Shown here: one piece after another, positions 8,866-17,031 of the stretch
Position numbering within the stretch: the stretch's first letter is position 1
Layout: each line of letters opens with the position of its first letter
NCBI GenBank assembly: GCA_017467705.1
Contig: JAFUSC010000059.1
Location: 1 to 47,620 of the forward strand
Direction of reading: 5' to 3'
DNA from: Prevotella sp.
Lineage (GTDB): Bacteria; Bacteroidota; Bacteroidia; Bacteroidales; Bacteroidaceae
DNA length: 47,620 nucleotides
Notes under the pieces: generated by a model
Seen by the model: the letters and a program-made list of their open reading frames with translations, nothing else
The model's database searches: none
What the model was told of the DNA's origin: nothing
Program-made: the position numbers and the translations under genes

Positions 8866-8972
8866 TAAACCGCCGTTTCCCGAGTCGGGAACTGCCGTTT
8901 CTCGATTTGCAAACTGCCGATTCCCGAATTGGGAATCGGCAGTTTGCAAATCGGGAGACGGCGGTTTACAAA
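8866..8972. repeat. 22-bp-period palindromic array between convergent genes
   Basis: The GCCG core recurs at 8872, 8894 and 8916, then as CGGC at 8937 and 8959, i.e. exactly 22 bp apart in each half. The two halves are mirror images around ~8928, giving one long near-perfect hairpin (about 35 bp per arm) between the ends of the + and - propeller genes. It could act as a bidirectional terminator. Confidence 0.92.
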
Positions 8973-10571
8973 TCACTTCGTTTTGACCCGTTCGTCGGAC
9001 AGTATCTCCTGCCCTGCCGTGCGGGCGTCAAACTCAACGCGCCGCGCGGTGAAATCAGGTGTGTTGAACGAGTAAAGCGTGCGGTCATAATAGTCGCGCG
9101 GATGACGTTGCGGCAACAGGAAAGGCTTGCTGAAATGCCCCGTTTCATCGACCGACGCCAGATAGAGACGGCTGTAAAGCCCGTCACCGCGACGCGAGGT
9201 GAAGACAATCCAGTGCGAATTGACATTCCAGTTGTGATAGCTGTCAGCCCGCGGACTGTTGATTTCCTCAACGGCCCGTGCCTCACCCGTCTGCAAGTCA
9301 AGCAGCCATTGGTCGCTCTCCTCGTGCCAGATGGAGAAGTAGCCGTAGTCCTGCAACGTGAAAAGAATGTAACGCCCGTCGTACGAAGGCCGCGGCCACG
9401 TCAGGCTCTTGCCCTGCGCCACGGCATTGAACAGCGTGTCAACCTGCGTGCCGAACTTACCCGTCGCGGGGTCGAAGTCAATGCGGCAGAGGTTGTATTG
9501 CTCGCCTTTGTAGTCCTGCGGATATTCCTTTTGCAGACAGGTCATGAAATAAAGCGAACGACCGTCAGGCGAGAACACGGGCACGTTCTCCGACCAGTCT
9601 TTCGTCATGATGAGCGAGTCACGCAGGGTCTCGCGCGTCTCCACATTATAGACGAAGATGTCGCTCGACTGGTCGAACACCTCAATGCGGTTTTGGTTCA
9701 GGGGGGAAGGGTGGAGGGTGGAGGGTTGAGGGTGGAGGGTGGAGGGTGGAAGGGTGGAGGGTGGAAGGGTGGAAGGGTGATGCGGACTGGTGATGTGGAA
9801 CCCTTGGCGCGTCTGATTGGTGGAGAAGGCGCAGTATTTTCCGCTGGGATGCCAGTAGGGATAAACCATGGAACCGCCTAACAGCTCGTTCTTCGCCTTG
9901 AGCCATTCGCGCACGCCGTCGCGCTGAATCATCGTGGCACCGTGCTCGCCGCGCACATGGAACACGAAACGGTCGGGGTTGGTACGGTCTGACGTGTGGC
10001 AGTTGACGCACATGCCCGGTGCCTGCGTGTTCTCAATGATGGCTGTCTCGTCGAAGCACGACAGGTCACGCTGGTAAAGTCCCATGTGGCTATACACCTC
10101 GTAGCCCGGGGCAATGCGCCGATAGGTCAGCCCCCACTCGTCGAGGGCGTAGGGGGAGACAGTGACGGTGAAGTCCTGATATTGTTTCCAGCTGCCGTCC
10201 TTCTTCTCGCACACGGTGAACGTCAGCTCACTGCCTTTGTTCTGTGCCAACAGCTCATGCCAGTCGCTGACGTCGAAGTCAGCCTCCGTGCCGTTTGCGT
10301 GCAGCTCACCGCCCTTGGCACCCTTCACCGTCACGTCCATGGCGTCCACGTCGCCGCTGGCCATAGTGAAGTTCAGCGGGGCTATGCCCACGGGGATGGT
10401 CACGCCCACATAGTCAGGGAAGATGGACGGCAGCGCATCCACGCGCTGCGCATCGTGCGGGAGGTCGGCACAGGACACAAAAGCAAAAAGGCCCAAGAGC
10501 CAAAAGGCAAAAAGGGCAGAAGCCTTCTTACATTTACCTGTTTGACGCCGTATGTTCTGATTCATTCTCAT
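8973..10571 (-). CDS. Beta-propeller lipoprotein with CXXCH haem motif (paralogue 2)
   Basis: The start chosen is ATG at 10571 (MRMNQN...; 10565 is also possible). The frame is open further upstream but shows no family-like sequence there. The signal peptide ends in FAFVSC. The N-terminal domain IFPDYVGVTIPVGIAPLNF is shared with the other two copies, then CVNCH (C188, C191, H192) and PD40 blades (FSPDGRSLYFM, PSYDGRYILFTLQDYGYFSI, NSHWIVFTSRRGDGLYSRLY). Residues ~264-290 are a Pro/Ser/Thr/Leu/His tract from a heptamer array, placed between GFH and RIEVFD, which nearly adjoin in the paralogues. It follows the DUF6057 gene 10594-12408 in the same operon. Molecular role unknown. Confidence 0.85.
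   Translation of the reverse strand: MRMNQNIRRQTGKCKKASALFAFWLLGLFAFVSCADLPHDAQRVDALPSIFPDYVGVTIPVGIAPLNFTMASGDVDAMDVTVKGAKGGELHANGTEADFDVSDWHELLAQNKGSELTFTVCEKKDGSWKQYQDFTVTVSPYALDEWGLTYRRIAPGYEVYSHMGLYQRDLSCFDETAIIENTQAPGMCVNCHTSDRTNPDRFVFHVRGEHGATMIQRDGVREWLKAKNELLGGSMVYPYWHPSGKYCAFSTNQTRQGFHITSPHHPSTLPPSTLPPSTLHPQPSTLHPSPLNQNRIEVFDQSSDIFVYNVETRETLRDSLIMTKDWSENVPVFSPDGRSLYFMTCLQKEYPQDYKGEQYNLCRIDFDPATGKFGTQVDTLFNAVAQGKSLTWPRPSYDGRYILFTLQDYGYFSIWHEESDQWLLDLQTGEARAVEEINSPRADSYHNWNVNSHWIVFTSRRGDGLYSRLYLASVDETGHFSKPFLLPQRHPRDYYDRTLYSFNTPDFTARRVEFDARTAGQEILSDERVKTK
9701..9780. repeat. Heptamer array GGTGGAR inside propeller gene (about 10 units)
   Basis: Seven-bp units GGTGGAG/GGTGGAA with one GGTTGAG and three 8-bp units (GGGTGGAA/G). 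Read on the - strand they are stop-free and encode HPSTLPPSTL-type residues. The same family lies in the adjacent DUF6057 gene at 12024-12079. Confidence 0.95.
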
Positions 10572-10593
10572 GTTCTCTCGTTTCTTTACTTTC

Positions 10594-12408
10594 TTACTTT
10601 TGCGCGAAGTAGTACCACACCGTGTGGCGGTACATCTCCAGTGAGCCCTTGCTACGATAAGCCTGCATGAAGCTGTTGAAGCGTTGCAGCATGGCCGGCG
10701 GAACGGCTCCCTGCGGCGGTTGCTGCTGAAGGCTGGCATAGGCAAAGACGGCAGCCTCCTGACACAATGGCGTGGTATAGCCGGGGTTTTGCTGCGAGAC
10801 GAACGCCATGTAGTTCATGAAGCGGTTGATGTCACGGTCCAAGAGCGGATACATCAGCAGGTATTGCGTGGCCATCTTGTTCTTGCTGTTCTTCATGACG
10901 AGCTGTCCGCAAATCTTGTCCAACTCCTGATCGCTGAACAGGAAGTCGTCTTCAAGCTGCATCTGCCGCAGGTGTCCATAGAGCGGATGGGCGTTGATCT
11001 GCTGCTCGTTGCCTAACAGGGCCATCGTGCGCTGTGCCCACTTGCGATAGAACAGGGTCTTCTCCAGCATCTGCAAGTACTTGCGGGCCACCTCATAATG
11101 GCCGTTGATCAGATTGGTCTCGGCCAGACGGCGCACGCAGCGGCTGCTCTTGTTATAATTAGGAATAGCCTCCATCGCCTCGAACGCGAAACGCTGGGAG
11201 GTGTTGACCAGCCCTAAGTAGAAGTAAGCCTCACCCGTGGTGAGCGTGGTGAAGTAATTACGCTCAAACTTCGGCAGCAGACCCTGCGTGCCACGTTGGT
11301 AGAAGTCGAACAGACGGACGTCAAGCTCTCCCTTCATGGCCAGTGCCAGGTTCGTGGCACAGACGCTCATAGGCAGGTCAGGCGTCTGCTGCTCAGCCTT
11401 CGCTATCACCTTGTCCCACTGGTTCGTACGCACCAAGTAGTCGTATTCTATCAGCTCATAGGTCTTCGCGTCGAAGTTCATCGGCACCACCACCGCACAC
11501 AGGACGGCAACGCCAACCACCAAGCCCCCATAGCCCACAGCCTGCAACCGCCCTTTTACTGATGGTCCAGTAAGCTGCGGCATGGCCGCAGCCACCACCG
11601 GCAGCGCCACCGTCAGCACGACGGCCAACAGCTGCGTCAGCAGCATGACCTCAAAGAAGCGGTAATAGCCCAAGCCGCAGAACAGCTGCGACACGGTGTA
11701 AGGCACCATGAAGCTGCTGAGGTAGACACAAAGCGCGCCATAGCCCACGCCCACGGCGGCCAGCACCCAGTCCGTCAGCCGCAGCGGACGGTTCGCCAGT
11801 CCTATATAGGCAGCCAGCACCAGCACCACGGGCCCGCACAGCCAGTAGCCGACGGGAACGAGCACCAGCATGGACACGATGCGCACCGTCAGCCCCTTCT
11901 GCGCCAGCCAGCGCACCAACAGCATGAGCAGCTGCGTCACGATGATGGCCACCGGGAACGCCAACAGCTGGCTCTCGTCACCCATCATGTACCAGACCAG
12001 CACGGGCAACAGGAAGCTTAAAGGGTGGAAGGTGGAGGGTTGAGGGTGGAAGGTGGAAGGTGGAAGGTGGAGGGTGGAGGGTGTCTTCTCTTGCTCCTTG
12101 CTCCTTGCTCCTTGCCCCTGCATCAAGGCCAAGGTCAGCCGTTGCATCAGCATGAGCAGCACGGCGATGACGAGGGCGCCCAGCACGACGCTGTTGTAGA
12201 ACTGCACCAGCAGCTCTGCCACATAGCGCACGGCGCCGCCTGGTTCTGCCAGGCGGTCCAGCAGATAGTCCTGATCAAACAGGAACAGCTGGAACTGCTC
12301 CTGATAGCTGAGGGCGAAGGGATAGCTCCGCCACCAGAACAGGAACACGGCCACGCCGAACACCAGCGTCAGTGACCAGTCAAGCAGTTTACTCTTGTAT
12401 CGGCTCAT
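10594..12408 (-). CDS. Polytopic membrane protein, DUF6057 type (paralogue 2)
   Basis: 604 residues with about ten predicted hydrophobic helices in the first ~300 residues and a soluble helical C-terminal half (ETNLINGHYEVARKYLQMLE) shared with the paralogues. The N-terminus FWWRSYPFALSYQEQFQLFLF defines the family. Residues ~96-129 are a low-complexity insert (GQGARSKEQEK, then PSTLHLPPSTFHPQP) built from two different heptamer families and located in the loop before VWYMMGDESQLLAF. Paralogue 3 carries a different repeat at the same loop. The start overlaps the preceding DUF4369-type gene by 20 bp, and a propeller partner follows 22 bp after the stop. Confidence 0.85.
   Translation of the reverse strand: MSRYKSKLLDWSLTLVFGVAVFLFWWRSYPFALSYQEQFQLFLFDQDYLLDRLAEPGGAVRYVAELLVQFYNSVVLGALVIAVLLMLMQRLTLALMQGQGARSKEQEKTPSTLHLPPSTFHPQPSTFHPLSFLLPVLVWYMMGDESQLLAFPVAIIVTQLLMLLVRWLAQKGLTVRIVSMLVLVPVGYWLCGPVVLVLAAYIGLANRPLRLTDWVLAAVGVGYGALCVYLSSFMVPYTVSQLFCGLGYYRFFEVMLLTQLLAVVLTVALPVVAAAMPQLTGPSVKGRLQAVGYGGLVVGVAVLCAVVVPMNFDAKTYELIEYDYLVRTNQWDKVIAKAEQQTPDLPMSVCATNLALAMKGELDVRLFDFYQRGTQGLLPKFERNYFTTLTTGEAYFYLGLVNTSQRFAFEAMEAIPNYNKSSRCVRRLAETNLINGHYEVARKYLQMLEKTLFYRKWAQRTMALLGNEQQINAHPLYGHLRQMQLEDDFLFSDQELDKICGQLVMKNSKNKMATQYLLMYPLLDRDINRFMNYMAFVSQQNPGYTTPLCQEAAVFAYASLQQQPPQGAVPPAMLQRFNSFMQAYRSKGSLEMYRHTVWYYFAQK
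12024..12079. repeat. Heptamer array GGTGGAR, 8 units, inside DUF6057 gene 2
   Basis: Eight consecutive 7-bp units (GGTGGAA/GGTGGAG, one GGTTGAG) encode the PSTLHLPPSTFHPQ part of the insert when read on the - strand. Confidence 0.96.
12090..12117. repeat. Heptamer array CTTGCTC, 4 units, inside DUF6057 gene 2
   Basis: Three CTTGCTC units and one CTTGCCC. The complement, GAGCAAG, is the same family as the argF' array and encodes GQGARSKEQE here (GQGARGKEQE in argF'). Confidence 0.96.
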
Positions 12409-13078
12409 TCGTATCAGCGTCCATCGTTATAACAGTACCGTCGGGCATCTTACGCTTGTAGGTCAGCGGGAAGTGCTCTTTCAGGAAGTCGTGCAGCACG
12501 CCCTCCTTCAGGTTATCGGCCATGCGGCGCGAGAACTGCTTGTAGCCCAGATGCATTCGCTTCGCTTCAGCGCTCAGGCTGTCAGCCTGCTGCGTCTTGC
12601 CCGATTTCTTGGCACTCTCGGCGGCACGGTTCAGGTAGGCATACTCGCGGTTGTGCTTCTCGGTCACGTCCTTCCACTTCTCCAGCGAGTCGTTCTGCGC
12701 CGTTCCGCGACCATGACTGATGCTGTCGATGGTGACGTAGATGTTGCCCGGCTCACCGACGATGATGAGCGTCTCGAAGCCGAGACGGTAATGGTAGTCA
12801 AGCAGAATCTTATACATCTGCATGCTGTCGGGCGAGAACTCGAACTTACCGTCCTTCACCTCCACGCTGTCAACGGTTTCTGCCGTGGCAGGACCTGTCA
12901 GCGGCACCAGGAAGATGCGCTTGCCTTCCACCTTGTCAGCCTGTCCCACGGTGCCGTAGATGTGGCACCGCCCGTCGTTGTTCTGCTCTTGGCAACCGGT
13001 TAAAAGTAAAATAGCAAAAAGGCCAAAAGGTAAGAACCTGATACCCGCCTTTACAACCGAAAACATTTTGTCTGTCAT
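12389..13078 (-). CDS. DUF4369-type lipoprotein
   Basis: The start chosen is ATG 13078, not the upstream in-frame TTG inside a heptamer array. The signal peptide ends FAILLLTGC, a lipobox. The mature part starts with a short beta domain (GTVGQADKVEGKRIFLVPL, VEVKDGKFEFSPDS) typical of the N-terminal DUF4369 domain of Bacteroidota lipoproteins that precede thioredoxin-like domains. It is followed by a charged helical region (residues ~115-200) rather than a thioredoxin fold; no CXXC is present. It sits between two propeller/DUF6057 pairs in one - strand operon and overlaps the downstream DUF6057 start by 20 bp. Function unknown; probably exported. Confidence 0.75.
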   Translation of the reverse strand: MTDKMFSVVKAGIRFLPFGLFAILLLTGCQEQNNDGRCHIYGTVGQADKVEGKRIFLVPLTGPATAETVDSVEVKDGKFEFSPDSMQMYKILLDYHYRLGFETLIIVGEPGNIYVTIDSISHGRGTAQNDSLEKWKDVTEKHNREYAYLNRAAESAKKSGKTQQADSLSAEAKRMHLGYKQFSRRMADNLKEGVLHDFLKEHFPLTYKRKMPDGTVITMDADTNEPIQE

Positions 13079-13080
13079 AT

Positions 13081-13136
13081 TCAATCTTTAATTTTCAATC
13101 TTCAATCTTCAATTTTCAATTTTCAACTTTCAATTC
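13081..13136 (-). repeat. Heptamer array TTGAAAR (complement), 8 units
   Basis: Eight 7-bp units (TCAATTT/TCAATCT/TCAACTT variants on +). On the - strand they read TTGAAAA-type directly upstream of the DUF4369 gene start at 13078. They also provide the last codons and the TGA stop (13130-13132) of the upstream propeller gene. Confidence 0.95.
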
Positions 13137-14602
13137 TTAATCCTCACCTGCACCCGCTCGTTGGCATAGACCTGCCGATGGGCCTCGCGCACGTTGAAGT
13201 CCACCTTCACGCACGTGAAGTCGGGCACATTGTACGAGTCCATCAGGTCACCGTAGTACTTCTTCGGCTGACGCTGCGGCAGCAGGAAAGGCTTTCCCAC
13301 CTTGCCGTCCGGGGAAACATGTGCCACGTAGAGGCGTCCGTACATGCCGTCGTCGCGCTTCGACGTGAACACAAACCAGCGCGAGTCGCTCGACCAGTTG
13401 TGATAGCTGTCGGTGTCCGGGCTGTTGGCCTCGTCGATGGCGCGCGTCTCACCCGTCTGCAGGTCCATCAGCCAGAGGTCGGCATCCTGCTGGAACACGG
13501 GGAAGTTGCTGCGGCTGGTCTGACAGTACATGAGCCAGCGCCCGTCATACGACGGACGGGCGAGCGTGTAGCTCTTGTCGTTGGCCGGACCGTTGATGAG
13601 CGTGTCCACCTGCTCACCGAACCGGCGCCCCTCGGCATCAAACGCGATGCGGCAGATGCTGCACTTCACCTTCTCGTACTCAGCCGGCACGCGGCAGGAG
13701 TCGGACGTGCTGTAGTACAGGTATTTGCCGTCAGGCGAGAACGCGGGGAAGATTTCCAGATGGGTCTCGGTCATCAGTTGCGGAGCCAGTATCAGTTCAT
13801 CACTGCGCACGTCGAGCACGACGATGTTGCTGAACTCATGGTAGGCTTCTATGCGTTGGCCCTTGCCGACGAAGAAACTCTGGTGAACGGTATTGGTGGC
13901 GTAGGCGCAGAAGTTGCCCGACGGATGCCAGTAGGCATAGCTGCCGGCAGCCTTCGTGGAGTCGGTCTTCGTGTTCAGCCAGCGCTGCTCACCGTCAATC
14001 TGCACCATCGTGCCCCCACCCTCGCCACGCATCTGCAAGGTCAGCTGGCGCGGGTTCGTGCGGTTGGGCGTGTGACAGTTGAAGCAACGCCCGGGCACTG
14101 CCGTCTCTAACAGAAGGGGATATTCGTCGAAGGTGTGGATGTTGCGCTGATAGATGCCGATGTTGCCGCCCACCTCGTAGCCCGGGGCAATGCGGCGATA
14201 GGTCAGTCCCCAGTCGCTGAGCGTGTCGGCACTGACGTAGATGCTGAAGTCCTGATATTGTGTCCACTTGCCCTGCTGCTCGGCGCAGACGGTCACCGTC
14301 AGCGCTCCGCCACGGTTCTGCTCCGTCAGGGCGTGCCAGTCGTCCACGTCGAAGTCGGCCCACGCGCCGTTGACGTGCAGTTCACCGCCCACGGAACCCT
14401 TGACCGTCACGTCCACGGTCTCCACGTCGTCGCTTACCATCTCGAAGTTCAGCGGTGCAATGTCGGCAGGAATGGTGACGCCCACGTAGTCAGGATAGAT
14501 TTGCGGCAAGGCGTCCACCTTCTGCGTCTGCTGCGGGCCCTCGTGGCATGAAGTCAGCAGCAGGATCAAACATTCTATATAATATGTATAATACTTCTGC
14601 AT
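13130..14602 (-). CDS. Beta-propeller lipoprotein with CXXCH haem motif (paralogue 3)
   Basis: The start chosen is ATG 14602; the six codons before it (MINEKL) are read from a heptamer array. The signal peptide is odd, starting MQKYYTYYIE before CLILLLTSC, because this region is a ~65-bp repeat shared with the NigD-like gene. It contains the domain IYPDYVGVTIPADIAPLNF, CFNCH (C173, C176, H177), and PD40 blades (FSPDGKYLYYS, SSDSRWFVFTSKRDDGMYGR). The C-terminal residues and stop are in the TTGAAAR array. It follows DUF6057 gene 3 after 28 bp. Confidence 0.85.
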   Translation of the reverse strand: MQKYYTYYIECLILLLTSCHEGPQQTQKVDALPQIYPDYVGVTIPADIAPLNFEMVSDDVETVDVTVKGSVGGELHVNGAWADFDVDDWHALTEQNRGGALTVTVCAEQQGKWTQYQDFSIYVSADTLSDWGLTYRRIAPGYEVGGNIGIYQRNIHTFDEYPLLLETAVPGRCFNCHTPNRTNPRQLTLQMRGEGGGTMVQIDGEQRWLNTKTDSTKAAGSYAYWHPSGNFCAYATNTVHQSFFVGKGQRIEAYHEFSNIVVLDVRSDELILAPQLMTETHLEIFPAFSPDGKYLYYSTSDSCRVPAEYEKVKCSICRIAFDAEGRRFGEQVDTLINGPANDKSYTLARPSYDGRWLMYCQTSRSNFPVFQQDADLWLMDLQTGETRAIDEANSPDTDSYHNWSSDSRWFVFTSKRDDGMYGRLYVAHVSPDGKVGKPFLLPQRQPKKYYGDLMDSYNVPDFTCVKVDFNVREAHRQVYANERVQVRIKN

Positions 14603-14637
14603 AAGTTTCTCATTTATCATTTCTCATTTATCATTTA
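14573..14637 (-). repeat. ~65-bp dispersed repeat with heptamers; copy 1
   Basis: TTCTATATAATATGTATAATACTTC is followed by YGCAT and four TCATTTA-type heptamers (14610-14637). A copy with only a few differences lies at 27930-28001. On the - strand it supplies the start region of the propeller gene, and at 14631-14633 the stop of the preceding gene. Confidence 0.93.
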
Positions 14638-16223
14638 GCGAAGCGCCTTACGTACTCCCCGTACTTGCCGCCTTCGCGCCCCCGCGTCTGGATGCAGCGC
14701 ACGGCATCCTGATAGCCGGCAGGCATGGCACGATAGCCGCCATACTGCTGCGCCCACTGCAAGTATTGCATGAACTGCTGCACGTTGCCCTTCAGCAACT
14801 GCTCTGCCAGAAAATAGTCGAGCGCCATCTTGTTCTCGGGATTATTGACGAACAGCAGACCGAAGATTTTTTCAATCTCACCGTAGCTGAACAGGAAGTT
14901 GTCCTTGAAACGCAGCTTGCGCAACCGTGCCCAGTCGGCATGCTGTTCCACCTGTGCCTCGTTGTCTAAACAACGCTCGGCTTCCTCGGCCCAACTGCTG
15001 TAGAACAGTGAGTGCTTCAGGATGTTGAGCTGCTTGCGCGCCGTCTTGTAATGGCCGTTGATGATCATGCACTCGGCAATGCGCTTCGTGCAGCGGCCGC
15101 TCTTCTTGCCGTTCAGGATAGACTCCTGAATGTCGAACATATAACGCTGTGCCGAGTTCACCAGCCCCAACCGATAATATGCCTCGGCTGTCGGCAGGTT
15201 GCTCGTCAAGTCACGGTGCCGGGGCATGGCCAGCGCATCGTCGCCACTCTGATAGAAGTCGAACATGCGTTCGGCCAGCTGCCGCTTCTGCGACAAGGCG
15301 AGGTTGACGCTGTTCGACCAGAACGTAGTCTTCACCACATGCTGCTCAGCCCGCTCAATCACCTCGTCCCACTGCTCGGCACGTATCAGCTGGTCCTGAC
15401 GGATGAGCTCATACTTGTCAGCATCGAAGCCCGAGGGCACGTAGACGAGCGCTGCCAGACAGCAGACGAGGGCCAACGGCACACCGATCTTGCTGCTCAG
15501 CTTCACGTGCGACAGGGCCACGATGGCGGTCACGGCCAACGGGATGAGCGCCATGAGCAGCGGCATCTGCATGGGCGTACGGTAATAATTGATGGAGAAC
15601 AGCACCGATTCGGGTGGCCACTGCTGCATCACGGTCAGGTAAGCCAGACACTCCACGGCCAACAGCCACACGGGCAGCCACAGCCAGCGCCAACCGCGCT
15701 GTGCCACGCGCACGGCGACATAGAGCCAGCACATGGGACCGGCCACCCAGTAGAGCGCAGAAACAACCAGCAGCTCCACGTACCACTTCGGGCGACGCAA
15801 CAGCCGCACCGTCAGCAGCACCACGATCATGGAGACCATGTAGGCCAACAGCACGCTCTCGTCACCCATCAGGTGGAGAAGCAGAAGCGGAATCGTGAGC
15901 GGAAGAACGGCCTCCTCTAACTTCCCCTGACCGGAGGAGTCTTTTGTGGGCACCAATGCATACAGCGCCACGCTCAGCAATGCGAGCAACAGGGCACCGA
16001 GCCAGGGGATGTAATAGAACTGCACGATGAAGTCGCTCACGTAATCAGTCAGTCCGCCGGCAATGCTGGCACGCTCGCGGAAATAGTCAGACGTGAACAG
16101 GAACAGCTGATATTGCTCCTGATAAGTCAGCGCAAAAGGATAGCCGCCCCACCAGAACAGGAACACGCCAATGCCCAACAGCACCGACACACCCACCTTC
16201 CAATATCTGCCTGTTAATTTCAT
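14631..16223 (-). CDS. Polytopic membrane protein, DUF6057 type (paralogue 3)
   Basis: 530 residues, first gene of the - strand operon of three DUF6057/propeller genes. It has N-terminal GVFLFWWGGYPFALTYQEQYQLFLF, multiple membrane helices to about residue 275, then a soluble helical domain (ECMIINGHYKTARKQLNILKH) aligned with paralogues 1 and 2. Residues ~95-105 (SSGQGKLEEA) come from a small REP-like hairpin at exactly the loop where paralogue 2 carries heptamer arrays, just before LLHLMGDESVLLAYMVS. The stop codon lies in a TCATTTA heptamer. Confidence 0.85.
   Translation of the reverse strand: MKLTGRYWKVGVSVLLGIGVFLFWWGGYPFALTYQEQYQLFLFTSDYFRERASIAGGLTDYVSDFIVQFYYIPWLGALLLALLSVALYALVPTKDSSGQGKLEEAVLPLTIPLLLLHLMGDESVLLAYMVSMIVVLLTVRLLRRPKWYVELLVVSALYWVAGPMCWLYVAVRVAQRGWRWLWLPVWLLAVECLAYLTVMQQWPPESVLFSINYYRTPMQMPLLMALIPLAVTAIVALSHVKLSSKIGVPLALVCCLAALVYVPSGFDADKYELIRQDQLIRAEQWDEVIERAEQHVVKTTFWSNSVNLALSQKRQLAERMFDFYQSGDDALAMPRHRDLTSNLPTAEAYYRLGLVNSAQRYMFDIQESILNGKKSGRCTKRIAECMIINGHYKTARKQLNILKHSLFYSSWAEEAERCLDNEAQVEQHADWARLRKLRFKDNFLFSYGEIEKIFGLLFVNNPENKMALDYFLAEQLLKGNVQQFMQYLQWAQQYGGYRAMPAGYQDAVRCIQTRGREGGKYGEYVRRFAK
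15911..15939. repeat. Small REP-like hairpin inside DUF6057 gene 3
   Basis: CCTCC-TCTAACTTCCCCTGACC-GGAGG with the TAACTTCCCCTGA core seen in other REP-like copies. It is in frame on the - strand. Confidence 0.55.
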
Positions 16224-16235
16224 ACGCTGCTGTTT

Positions 16236-16664
16236 TTATTCCGATTCCTCATCCATATAAAACTGCAAGAATTGTTCAGGAGTCATGATAGGAATACCAT
16301 CCTTGGGAAAATGCTTACCATTACGTGTTACAACAACATCACAACCACCCCCAAGAGCAGCTTCATACTGAAGCATGTCCTCAAAGTCGACAGCATCAGC
16401 ATGCAAGGCACGTTGACACTGTGCGCCATTCATGGGCGCGATCTTGACATATGAATCCAACTGCTGCAACACCATGATAACATCCTGATAAGGCATTTCC
16501 CGTTGACAGATATAGACGCACGTTGCATAGGACATTGAAGTCGTCACCAATTCAACACTGCCTAATATGCCCAAGTTGAAGACATTGCTTGCAGCCTTGT
16601 AAAATTTACTGCGCCTCGCAACAATATCTATCAAGATATTAGTATCCAGAAATACCCTCATCAT
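16236..16664 (-). CDS. PIN-domain toxin (VapC-like ribonuclease)
   Basis: 142 residues beginning MMRVFLDTNILIDIVARR, the classic PIN start with the first catalytic aspartate. Further acidic positions lie in DAVDFEDMLQYEAA and the C-terminal VVTRNGKHFPKDGI. PIN toxins cleave RNA with Mg2+. It overlaps the upstream antitoxin by 4 bp (ATGA), as usual for a type II toxin-antitoxin pair. Toxicity is inferred from family and arrangement. Confidence 0.9.
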   Translation of the reverse strand: MMRVFLDTNILIDIVARRSKFYKAASNVFNLGILGSVELVTTSMSYATCVYICQREMPYQDVIMVLQQLDSYVKIAPMNGAQCQRALHADAVDFEDMLQYEAALGGGCDVVVTRNGKHFPKDGIPIMTPEQFLQFYMDEESE

Positions 16665-16930
16665 AAATCGTACTTCTCCTTATAGTGTTCCAGCCTCGCC
16701 TGATTGCAGTTTACATCATCGTCCTCAAGCCCGCCTGTCCGAGGCATTGCCGCTATCTGCTGAAGCAACGGTGACAACTCCTCTATCGGTTTCATGCGAT
16801 ATTTCCCTTTCCGCTTCGGAGTCAATTTATTGATGAGCGAGACCACCAATTCATCCACACTGATGTTTTTCTCATCAGCATAAGCCTGCGCCTTATTGTA
16901 TACAGCAGTATCTAATGTTATTGTTGCCAT
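16661..16930 (-). CDS. Antitoxin partner of the PIN toxin
   Basis: The start chosen is ATG 16930 (MATITLDTAVYNKAQAYADE). A longer in-frame version would begin upstream of the -7 box at 16959-16966 and is rejected. The N-terminal ~40 residues look like a short strand-helix-helix DNA-binding segment (VYNKAQAYADEKNISVDELVVSLI). The C-terminal part (PIEELSPLLQQIAAMP, CNQARLEHYKEKYDL) is the probable toxin-neutralising tail. It presumably represses its own promoter. Confidence 0.85.
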   Translation of the reverse strand: MATITLDTAVYNKAQAYADEKNISVDELVVSLINKLTPKRKGKYRMKPIEELSPLLQQIAAMPRTGGLEDDDVNCNQARLEHYKEKYDL

Positions 16931-16958
16931 ATTCTTCTGTTGTTTATCTTCCGTGCTG

Positions 16959-16990
16959 CAAAAGTACGAAGAATATCCGAAAGAGCCAAA
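16959..16990 (-). promoter_or_regulatory. Promoter of the toxin-antitoxin pair
   Basis: On the - strand, -33 TTTGG (16986-16990) and -7 TACTTTTG (16959-16966) are separated by 19 bp, matching the Bacteroidota consensus. The start site would be near 16952, about 20 nt before the antitoxin ATG. Confidence 0.8.
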
Positions 16991-17031
16991 TAAAAGAGCC
17001 AAAATCATGCCTGACGGCAATGGCGGTGATG

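Noticed and set aside
8907..9881. 324-codon open frame on + opposite propeller gene 2
   Set aside because: It begins in the 22-bp array and runs through the heptamer array antisense; the - strand product is a clear paralogue of two other genes.
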